The position numbers were made by a program, and so were the translations under genes. 64,000 nt of DNA. Origin: Chara braunii. Its lineage: Eukaryota; Streptophyta; Charophyceae; Charales; Characeae. Below, piece by piece: positions 55,594 through 64,000 of this stretch. Location: contig BFEA01000121.1 of the NCBI GenBank assembly GCA_003427395.1, positions 670,649 through 734,648 of the forward strand, written 5' to 3'. How positions within the stretch are numbered: position 1 is the first letter of the stretch; every line of letters begins with the position of its first letter. The notes below the pieces were generated by a model. It saw only the letters and a program-made list of their open reading frames with translations, did no database searches and was not told the DNA's origin.

Positions 55594-57678
55594 TCCTGGT
55601 ACGGACTGGACCAATGGCGACGGGACTATCCACCCACAGAGTCTGAGGAGAACGGGCCAGAAGTCGATTCGCGACGGAGAAGGGACCAAGACCACTAGGC
55701 AGAAAACTCCCGACGCTGAGCTCTAGAGGGAGGGAGATTTTCAAGGTAGGAAGCGGGCAGTTAAGAGACACACAGAGAAAGAGAGGCAGCGAGACGTGAG
55801 CCTACCTTCAGAGATGACGTCATCAGTATGGACCCACGGTGACGAGTTCGAGTGCCACAAGAGCTACGCCAGGCTTGCACGTGTCAAGAAGGAATAAGCG
55901 AAGACTTAACTGGGCAGAAGCGTGCGTGGTAGACACACGCGTGCATTCAAGAACGAGATACAGGCAGAACGGCGGGGCAAGAAGGAAGGCAGTGCCAGTA
56001 CGCGAGGTTACATAGAGGGTCATGAGTTGGTGTTGACGTCATCACTGCCTAGCTCGAGTACGGAGATTCTCTCTTAAGTGGGGCTGCATCAACAGGCTAT
56101 GAGGACTGGAGAGTATGCACAAAGACCCGACTTGTGGACGTCATCATTCATCACGGTTTCGTTCGTGCCCCTCAGGAGACGAAGCCCCGACCCTGGCAGT
56201 GGATCAGTTAGTGTTATATGGAAGGAAAATGACTCTCTCTATCATGCTTGTGACGAATTGGTGATAGTCAACGCCCGTCCAAGCGTTGTCATCGATGTCA
56301 ATAGTGTCAAGCGTGTCTAGAGTGTGAATCGAGTCACAAGGCCAGTGAGATGGGCGCGGGCTGTTGATAGTAACTACAGTAGTGGTCCGTGCACCCGCGG
56401 ATGACCTACTGCACACGTTGGTTGTCAGAGTGCTCGGATGGGTGTAGAGTGGACGGGTTGGTGCTATCCTTCACAGGCTCCGGGGTTGTGAGTGAAGATG
56501 ATTTGACCATAGGAGGTCACGAACGGTGGTATGATAGTATTGAAGCAAGTGTGTTAAAGGTACTCGTTGGAGTCGAAGCCCAACTGAGGTATACGTGTAG
56601 TGCGCCTTTCTCGTTTACGTCATGAAAGTCTTGTCTGGGTTATGACATTTGTCCTAGCCTAGTCAATCTCCGTTAGTGGTGAGATGTGACTTTTCCTCCC
56701 CTTCTTGGTCGCGACTAGTTCAGCTCTTGTCACCATGTGATGGAGGTGAAGGGTCAAGGAAGAGATAAAGCATCAATGCAGTGACTCTGGTTTCAGCCCA
56801 TGACGAGTAGAGCTGAAGTTGAGTTTGAGAGATGGAAGAGTCTGATTTTCGGACACTGAAACGTACCTGTTTAAACACGTTGGTTAAGGGGGAATGATGC
56901 ATAAGGTCTTATGGTTCTGGACTCAACGAAGTTTGATTGACAAGTGATCTTCCATCGGGAGACTTTAATGACTAACCAAGTGGCATGTGAGAGGATCAAC
57001 TAGATAAGGGATTATTTTTCTTCATCGATCATCGTCTATGCGTGCTTATTTTTGTCTTATCGTGAATAAGAGTTATCTCACCCTGGTCGTTTCTCCCCCC
57101 CTAGTTGAGTTAATGAGTTTTTAATATTGTTGGACCTTTTTCGATAACTCTTGTGGGTTTCTCGTCAGGCGGGGGTCGGTGATATAACACTCTGATTGAG
57201 GCTGGCGAACTTAATGATATGCATTGGAGCTTTTGTGCCTATCTATCAAGCTCTAGCTTACTAGTCAGGGAGTTGTATCAAGTCTATGTCTCATCACGGG
57301 TGAGGGGGTGGCCCTGTGGCGAGAGAACGATACTCAGAGTGTCTGCTCTCCAGTCCACGATATCTCCTCAGGAGCGGGAAGAAGTATTTCCTAAGAATAG
57401 TTGCGTATCTTCTCGCCAAGCTTTTACTTGACGTGGATTAGCTGTGTGTGATGATGGTGACCTGACTTCAATTAGGTCATCAAATTTCCCTACCCCCTTG
57501 TAACCTTTCTTGAGTCGATCAGAACAGGGAATGAGAAATATGAAGAACGAAAATGTTGAACCACTCTAAGCAGGCACACGCTCCAATGCAAAGTGACGTG
57601 CTTGAAATATCCAACAAGTGTCGGTTGCAGTCAGTGTCGAGTGAAGTCTACACTATATCTTGCCGAACGTCGCTCCCA

Positions 57679-58095
57679 ATAGAAAAAATCCCGGTCTTAA
57701 CAGTTATGTTTTTATACACCCTTGTGTTAAAAATGAGTTGACTATATTGAGTAACAACAGTTCTTAAACACGCACAGGTGCTTAACCTTGACCGATAAAC
57801 ACACATGTGTTAAACCTTACTTCAACACAAGAAATGTTCACGACTTCGCTGCGGGCTTCCAAATCTATATGACAAACATTTTCCAACATTGTTCCAACGT
57901 TTGATGATGAGTTAAGTCACCTGTGGTTATACTGTATCCCTGATATACACAAACGTTTGAGAGTTTGTTGCCTAACTTATTGCAATGTCTTAGCAACATT
58001 GAGATATCGTATTGAAAAAAAAAAAATATCGTTTAAAAATAGTTGGAACTCTCAACGAGACAATCAATGTAAATCCGTCGCGACACTTGTCCTTG

Positions 58096-58098
<3 letters not shown>
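57679..58098. other. Non-coding, with AACAC/GTGTT words
   Basis: Several short inverted words (ACCCTTGTGTTAA, ACACATGTGTTAAA, TTCAACACAAG) lie within 150 bases. Such reiteration is common at the ends of DNA transposons and could mark the far end of an element carrying the Ulp1 gene. No terminus was established. Confidence 0.35.

Positions 58099-58162
<64 letters not shown>
58099..58162. repeat. (CT)n microsatellite
   Basis: Pure CT run of about 32 units. Confidence 0.97.
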
Positions 58163-58164
<2 letters not shown>

Positions 58165-58612
58165 GTATGTGTGTGTTCTACAATATGTCTTTGTCGTTAT
58201 ATGACATGAGGAATCGGCGTTTAAATATGATTTTTTTTTTTTTTTTTGCAAAAACCTCTTAACTGATGTAAATATCATAATTATCAATACTTTCCTCGAC
58301 AAAATAGACATCCGCCACACACTTTTCATTGTACCTATTACATTCAGTCTACAATGAGGCACTTTAAACATGATCACGAATGTTTTTTGTCTGCTTAACA
58401 ATACATAACACACCTATAACATATGACATATGTCTCGGCAAAAAAGTTCACAACAATTGACGCATTCCATAGTCGTCTTTGTTTTTCATTCACCCCAATT
58501 GGCATAGCAATACATAACACACCTATAATACATGTCTGCAAAATCATGTCGTCGTACAAAACACACATCATACCGAACATGTCTCATTTGTTTGTTTCCT
58601 GCCTCTTTCTAT

Positions 58613-58616
<4 letters not shown>
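58163..58616. other. AT-rich non-coding stretch
   Basis: No gene seen. CAATACATAACACACCTATAA occurs in two near copies (about 58399 and 58509), about 110 bases apart. Confidence 0.45.
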
Positions 58617-58666
<50 letters not shown>

Positions 58667-58864
58667 NNNNNNNNNNNNNNNNNNNNNNNNNNNNNNNNNN
58701 NNNNNNNNNNNNNNNNNNNNNNNNNNNNNNNNNNNNNNNNNNNNNNNNNNNNNNNNNNNNNNNNNNNNNNNNNNNNNNNNNNNNNNNNNNNNNNNNNNNN
58801 NNNNNNNNNNNNNNNNNNNNNNNNNNNNNNNNNNNNNNNNNNNNNNNNNNNNNNNNTCTCTCTC

Positions 58865-58956
<92 letters not shown>

Positions 58957-58978
58957 ACACACAGACACAGACACACAA
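58617..58978. repeat. (CT)n-(CA)n compound microsatellite with gap
   Basis: CT run, then 190 N (58667-58856), CT run again to about 58907, then a CA run to about 58950 with ACAGACAC variants after it. The gap surely reflects failure to assemble the dinucleotide repeat. Confidence 0.95.
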
Positions 58979-59086
58979 TAGTCCACGATATCATATTCAA
59001 GTCTCACGACCTCTTCACCACCACCTTGTTGTACACCAAATCAAAGTACTATATGGAAATTCTAAAATATTGATGTTACAAACCTT

Positions 59087-59369
59087 CTAAGGCCTCTCCT
59101 CAGCAATCACCTCGTCACTATCTTCAAAAAATTCCAAAATTTTGTGATCATTCTTCATTTGAACGACCTCATATTTTGCATTCTTTCTGCCAGCAAATTG
59201 TCGTTCCCAAATATTCTTAGAACTTTGCACAACAGTTTTATCTCGATGAAGAGAGATTACATTTATAATCACTGTTTCGATACCGGTCTTGTAAGTTGTC
59301 ATGATGGTTTTTTCTATCCTTTGCATTTCCTTGCTTGCTGCTGCCGTGCTTGCATGCCGACTTTTGTTG
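59087..59369 (-). CDS. Last exon of the Ulp1-domain gene model
   Basis: Minus-strand exon following an acceptor (TTGTCACATCAG at 59370-59381) and ending with a TAG at 59087-59089. It encodes NKSRHASTAAASKEMQRIEK, TYKTGIETVIINVISLHRD, NIWERQFAGRKNAKYEV and an acidic end FFEDSDEVIAEERP. Joined to the upstream exon (to 59469, donor GTGAGA) the frame is kept across a 99-bp intron (59370-59468). Role unknown. The phase match and open frame argue that this is, or recently was, a spliced gene. Confidence 0.55.
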
Positions 59370-59468
59370 CTGATGTGACAATCTAACACCATATGAGCGA
59401 ATGCGAGTTATTGAAGAGTGTAACCATTTCGACCTATTTCATTCCAATCTCTGTATAAAACTTCTCAC

Positions 59469-59967
59469 ATTGCATTCTTAAACTCAGTTGCGCCCCATGG
59501 CGCTTCGCCTCTCACTCTCCATGATGAATCTTCAACCATTTTCGTCCGCATCTCTTCTCGCTCTTTTTCAAAACGATCTTTCACAGTTCCGCATGGATAA
59601 GGCAGCCACGAGGCGCTCCAAAAAGCCCTGACGATGTCGTAAGTGATCTCTCCTCTGATGTTCGTCAACTCCCTTGATCCCTTTGTGCGAAGTGTTGTCG
59701 GTGTTGTGCTCTTCATCGACTGATCTACGACGAATCGTGTATCCGGGTCCAAAGATTCGGTGAGACCCATGAAGGCATCCACATATGTATCGACTGGCGG
59801 ATACATCTCTGCATCCTTGGCTTGAGATAAACAAAAGGCCTTCGCTACGCAACGCATCAATTGCTTCACTATTTTGGAGTGCGCATATAACGTGTGGATG
59901 TTGTCACTAATGCGGTTGTTGACCTTTCTTTTCTCTGACGCATCCCGTTTTTCGCGTCCTCGCATAA
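59469..59967 (-). CDS. Internal exon of the Ulp1-domain gene model
   Basis: Acceptor with a good pyrimidine tract (ending TCTGTGTCTGTGCAG) is at 59968-59982; donor GTGAGA starts at 59468. Encodes about 166 residues without stops: MRGREKRDASEKRKVNNRIS, HTLYAHSKIVKQLMRCVAKA, PPVDTYVDAFMGLTESLDPD and YDIVRAFWSASWLPYPCG, then VKDRFEKEREEMRTKM. Mixed alpha-helical protein of no family I recognise; it may be a transposon-specific C-terminal domain. Both flanking introns keep phase. Together with the last exon it forms the best-preserved coding part of the right end of the window. Confidence 0.6.
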
Positions 59968-60175
59968 CTGCACAGACACAGAGGACGAGCAAACAAAGAG
60001 AAAAAAAAAATTGAGAATACAATTATAATGACGATGACTTTTACATGTTCGTTAAGAACGTACAAATCGTAAGCGAGAATGCATATACGAGAATCATTTT
60101 GAATGTTGTTCTCTTTTTATTCCATATTTTTTAAATGCTTCAAACAACTTCACAGGATTTCACAAAATGTTTTAC

Positions 60176-61004
60176 CTATTGCTTTCTCGTTCCTGCAGTG
60201 TGCGTCATTCTCGTCATCGTCTTCACGAATCTCTTCATTATCATCTACCTCATCTTCATTCGATTCACGTTTACCAAAATCGTCGCTGTCTCTGTTGTTC
60301 TCGTCCTCTGATTCGTCCTCTTTCGTATTTGGTTCGTTTTGTTCCAGCTGCTGGTCCTCGCACTCTGTCGATGATGCTTGTCGACCTTGTTCCACATGTC
60401 GCTCCCCGTACTGAATGTCGCGACCTCCAATGTGTCTCCCTCCACTGCTCTCGCCCGCCTGACAACCACAACGCATGCTTCCTTCGATATCCTCACCGTT
60501 TCCTCCTACTTTTGCACTGTCTACATCAATCGCTTCACCCTTGTTGTGGTCCCGTTTGTTTTATGTGACATGCTTAGTTGGAGCAAGAGGTGTTGCACCA
60601 CCCATTGTTTTCCTTCGTACCGTTTTCGACTTCGGTGTATACTTCGAAGACTCCTCCCTGCACCGGATGTCAATGTCCTTATCTCCCTTCTCCGTTTCTT
60701 CCATCTGTAATTTTCGTTTGCTCGCTTCGCGGTGCATTTCAACCAAATTTGTCCTTCAAGACTCCGTTTTTTTTCGTACAGTCTTCACTTCTTCAGATTT
60801 TGCATGTCGTGTCATATCTCGAATTGTGTTTCGTTCCTGTACGAGATGTGCACCAACATTCGTCTGATGTCGTGACACCTCTTCTTCTCGAACGCAGAGC
60901 ATTCGTTGTGTCGATATCCTTGTCACATTTGGGCCTCGGCGAGTCCGTAATGTGTGCTTGTCCATTGGTGGCTTCATTGTGTCGCTCTATATCACTCGCC
61001 GGTT
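60176..61004 (-). pseudogene. Charged linker exon of the Ulp1-domain gene model
   Basis: Runs from an acceptor (CTTCATCACAG, just left of 61004 on the minus strand) to a donor (AATAG/GTAAAA, intron from 60175). One frame holds most of it with a TGA (60756-60758) and a TAA (60561-60563). It is hydrophilic: KRKLQMEETEKGDKDID, PKSKTVRRKTMGGATPL, then an acidic stretch NTKEDESEDENNRDSDDFG. At the start another frame looks better (ASDIERHNEATNGQAHITD), which suggests a frameshift. The donor joins in phase to the exon at 59967 over a 208-bp intron. Disordered linker by composition. Confidence 0.5.
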
Positions 61005-61283
61005 CTGTGATGAAGCATGAGACACATAACATAACACATTCAAAATTTGTCATCAGTGAAATTTCATCTGAGCAGCGCTGTTTTATCTCGACCCTACTTT
61101 TCTTTAAAAAAGTCAATATTTTCACATGATATATATAATGATAAATTTGTGGACTTATGTTTAATATTACACCTTCCTTGTGTTATCTTTTTCTTTATTT
61201 GCGCAGTTGTTCTTTATTTCGACTAACAAAATCTACGAGTTGCTGCATGTCCATATTTTTAGCTTACCTTTTGCACTGCGTCC

Positions 61284-61566
61284 CTAGGCTACCAGCCAGG
61301 CCGCCCTGGTCCCGGGTGGCCAGCCCGTGCAAGGATCAGGTAAGGTCCAAGCAAAAAAGAAGAAAGAAAAAAAAAAAAAAAAATCTAAAAAAACACCATG
61401 TTATGCAGAAAAATAAACTGAACAACTTTTGCGTAAGGGTCATATCGAAATTCTTCACCAAATTTAAAATAGAAAATAAAATTCAAAAATATTTTATTTA
61501 TTTTTATTTTTTTTAATTATATTGGTCTGGCCGGGCAAGTGACCCCGGGCCACACTGGTAGCCTAG
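61284..61566 (-). mobile_element. hAT-type miniature element, CTAGGCTACCAG family, copy 3
   Basis: 283 bp in reverse orientation to copies 1 and 2, flanked by the exact octamer CTGCGTCC (61276-61283 and 61567-61574). Core words are the reverse complements of those in copy 1 (TTATGCAGAAAAATAAACTG; CATATCGAAATTCTTCACC). It lies within the end of the Ulp1 exon. The apparent C-terminus of that reading frame (after KIIKDA) is encoded by this element's end. Confidence 0.93.
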
Positions 61567-63565
61567 CTGCGTCCTTGATTATTTTATATGTGTCTTCCTT
61601 CTGCTTCATGCGAACTTCTTGAAAATAGCGTACATGTCGCTTGTTGTCTGTGTTGCGCATCCGCGGGGTTGACTCTGTCAAAGCCTTCATCATTATGTGC
61701 CGTTGCTCACAAGAATTTCTTGACGACAAACGTTCGCAAACCTTCGTCATTGTATCTTTCGTGAACTCCAAGTCCTCATCGTTTGCGATGGACATAAGAA
61801 TGCTCTCAACATTCCTCAAGGCGAATACGCCGCAATCGTTTGAGTTCCGTTGTTGCTGACAATCAATGTCGTGGATGAAAGATACACCTTGCATCAATGC
61901 TTTCCATGTCCATTCTATAGTCGGGGTCGTAACTTCAACATCAGATGAATACAGTAGCGCCGTGTGCTCGTAAAAGAAATAGGCTAACAAAGGTTCAAAC
62001 GGAGGATTGCCCATTCGTTTCTTGGAGTTTAGGTGAAAAATAGCGCAGTCTCTTGGTTTGTCGAGATGTGGATGTTGTAGCATGCATCCTATGTTGTTGA
62101 GCACGAGAATAGTAAAATGGTTATTGCATAGTAAAGGAACAATAATTACTTCATTTTCCCACAAACTCCTCATGCTTTTCACCCTCGACTTTGAACTCCG
62201 TGTTATCGTTTCCAGATCAGGCGGGCTGCTCAAACTCGCGTTCTTATGGAGCCCCTGTATTCCGGTGTACCATAGTGCGGACAAAAATTTAACGTGTGAG
62301 AGGTCAACAGCCTTAGGTGCGAGTGAGTCATATATGTAATGGCAGTAAAAGTCAACGATATTTGTCGTCAACCACTTGCCCGCTCCCAAACATTGGAGAT
62401 TTCGTACTCTTAATGTGAATGGATCATTGTTCAAGGGGTTCCATGTGAACGGGAAATATTCATGAACTGTATCAACAGTTGCTGGCGCTAACTTCTGGTC
62501 CATAGATTGTGTTTCCTCGCCCTCCTCTGTGTCTGCATCCAAATACACCACTGCCCCGGTTCCTTCATCATTCTCTTGTGACTTGTTCAGGTCATCGTCA
62601 TTGTCATAAGCACTGTTCCTTATATCCGACCGCATTGCAATGCTATGATCCCCCTTCCCTTCCATATCTATCATTTGTTCGTCATTGTTCTCTTCCACAG
62701 GTCTCATACAGATTGGTTGTGACCCTTCTCCCACTACTGCTTCCGCTTTCTCTTTTATGTCCGACGATCGCGGTGCACACAAGTTTTGCACAACACACCC
62801 TACAACCGTATGATTGTTGTGTGCTGGCTCCACGTGTTTCTCCTCAGAATGAAATGTTTTTTGCACACTCTGAGCCGATTGACATTCGTCCATCGCTTCT
62901 GTATTATATATGCGTTGCAATTGCTTTTTGTCACCATACTCTTTATCTTGACCTTGAAACTCTTGCGGGCTCTCTGGGTTACTTCCCCCTGACGTCTTTC
63001 CTTCGTGTTTTGACAATATCTCCATATTGTTAAATGTTATCTTGTCCTCCACAGCAATGTCAACCAAGCCTTCCACAAGACCCGAAGTCGGTTGGAGAGC
63101 AAGTCTTGCACAATCTGTCTCACCATGCTAGACTTCAATTCTCGTATGCATTTCACATTCCACCATCAAGGTCGGCTGTTCATTTGTTTCCACTCCATCG
63201 ATGTTCGTCTTTGCCTCTTTTCGATCTTTTGTTGTCATATGCTGACTTGTTGTGGTGACTCTCACTTGGAAGTCTCCTCCTATCTCGTCAATTGCAGATG
63301 ACTCTAACCACGGCGTGGTCACTGCTTCATCGTTCTCTGTTGCATTTTTTCTGACTGTGTGCACCAACTTCTCTGTGCTAGTGAGATCTTCACGTGTTAT
63401 GGAGATGCTTCTGTCGTTTGTATTCTTTGGGTTTTTCTTCTTGCACATGTGTGAGAATACAAACTTGATAGCATCTGCTCCTAGATTGACCTTTTCAATA
63501 ACTTCTTTCCCCGCCTCCCATCCCTTTCTCTCTTCCGTCCCTTTCGCTTTCTCTCTCAATCTCAA
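61567..63565 (-). pseudogene. Ulp1/C48-type cysteine protease exon
   Basis: Ubiquitin-like-protein protease fold, which cleaves SUMO-like tags; in plants such domains are often carried by transposons. Numbering from 63076: residues 1-205 are acidic and disordered; about 215-465 form the protease. His320 is in LLCNNHFTILVLNN, Gln409 and Cys415 in QQRNSNDCGVFAL with the Q-x5-C spacing of the family. The third catalytic position appears to be Asn350 (FHLNSKK) rather than Asp, if I have aligned the long loop correctly. Upstream, the same frame continues to 63565 through a TAG at 63128-63130, with another TAG at 63569. At the other end the exon should read KDAVQKV with donor CAAAAG/GTAAGC, but a miniature element (61284-61566) is inserted there. 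Active-site residues are mostly present; the frame is interrupted. Confidence 0.75.
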
Positions 63566-63892
63566 AGACTATTTATCGTGTGTTGCTAATTTCTTTTCAT
63601 GCCCCATATCCCGCAATGTCTCTTTCTCACTGTCACTTTCTGACATCCCTCTATCGTATTTTCTTGGTGAATGAGAAATAGTAGCAATAGGCAACGGTAT
63701 GAGATTCCAGGCAGTTACCGACAATGACATCATAGGTCTGTGGTACATCCTTTGTATCGTCTCGCCCGTCAATGTCTTCCTGAATTACAGTACCATCTTC
63801 TTGGCTGCCGTGAAATTCCTGACGCGTTTCGATTCTTCAGTTCTCGACATTGAGGCTTTCTCTACACAGCCTTGAACTTTGCTTTTTGACAT
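63566..63892 (-). pseudogene. 5' part of the Ulp1-domain gene model
   Basis: Same frame as the protease exon, upstream of the TAG at 63569-63571: RGMSESDSEKETLRDMGHEK. Further up, an ATG at 63890-63892 opens MSKSKVQGCVEKASMSRTEE in the same frame, ending at a TAA (63785-63787). Another frame at about 63720-63850 also looks protein-like (EDIDGRDDTKDVPQTYDVIV), so a small intron or a frameshift may lie here. The start is uncertain and the gene may extend beyond the window. Confidence 0.4.
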
Positions 63893-64000
63893 TCCTTTTT
63901 TTTTTTATTGCTTGACCGTGATTGGAGGTGGTGTGCTTGCGACCCGTTCTGCCTCCTTTCCCTTTCCACGTTCTCGATCGTGCAACTCCTTTGTTTTTTC

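Larger units (their letters stand above)
53864..57678 (+). repeat. Long direct repeat A, copy 2 (A2)
   Basis: Collinear with A1 (21374-25183), same orientation, 32.5 kb away. Starts TGTCGGAGGGCGCGG and ends GTCGCTCCCA. It contains the same (ATT)n run (near 54367), TATA-like box, small ORF and charged-protein fragment. On the right it abuts the non-coding DNA that leads to the Ulp1 gene relic. Confidence 0.88.

Noticed and set aside
53864-57678. A2 as the 3' LTR of Ty3 relic 2
   Set aside because: Its partner A1 lies far upstream of relic 2, with unrelated sequence and no primer-binding motif next to it, and relic 2 ends 16 kb before A2.
58423-59073. Open frames spanning the 58.67-58.86 kb gap
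   Set aside because: They consist of N and CT/CA dinucleotides.

Overview
This is a eukaryotic, repeat-dominated window with no intact protein-coding gene that I can defend. Several signs point to a green plant or streptophyte alga: GT-AG introns, Ty3/gypsy gag-pol relics, hAT transposase and hAT-type miniature elements, a Ulp1-type protease gene, long dinucleotide tracts and two runs of N. The gag and RNase H wording resembles predicted proteins I remember from the charophyte Chara braunii. That is recollection, not a search result.

Layout. 0.7-2.7 kb: a broken reverse transcriptase on the minus strand that is not of the LTR class. 6.8-7.9 kb: a truncated BED-finger/hAT transposase on the minus strand. 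8.2-12.66 kb: a tandem array of units of about 1.03-1.05 kb, made of a CTC-rich tract, (AATC)n, a palindrome and (GATT)n. The strand composition then flips to a GGA tract. 13.6-16.3 kb: non-coding DNA with many short perfect palindromes, a tandem repeat of about 31 bp and a TTGAC-rich patch. 17.0-21.4 kb: Ty3 relic 1 (gag, protease, RT, RNase H), broken by an assembly gap. 21.4-25.2 kb and 53.9-57.7 kb: a 3.8-kb direct repeat pair (A1/A2). 27.0-37.7 kb: Ty3 relic 2, with an unusual series of repeated protein modules ahead of gag, then gag, protease, RT, RNase H and integrase. 38.8-42.6 kb and 48.4-52.0 kb: a second long direct repeat pair (B1/B2) around a gag-only interior, probably the long LTRs of an element without pol. 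59.1-63.9 kb: a multi-exon minus-strand gene relic with a Ulp1/C48 cysteine protease domain.

Cutting across this are five short non-autonomous elements, four of them with perfect or near-perfect 8-bp target duplications (the hAT signature). Three share the terminus CTAGGCTACCAG. Another, at 31.4 kb, shares their internal core but carries unrelated CGTACG-rich ends. One sits in the last part of the Ulp1 exon, just before a splice donor. The hAT transposase relic in the same window is of the right superfamily to have moved them, but no link to any particular family is shown.

The genes do not form a pathway. The window reads as nested mobile DNA in which most catalytic centres are decayed, several precisely at the active-site aspartate. 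The most unusual items are the repeated modules before gag in relic 2, the miniature elements with a common core and different ends, and the palindrome-bearing 1-kb array.
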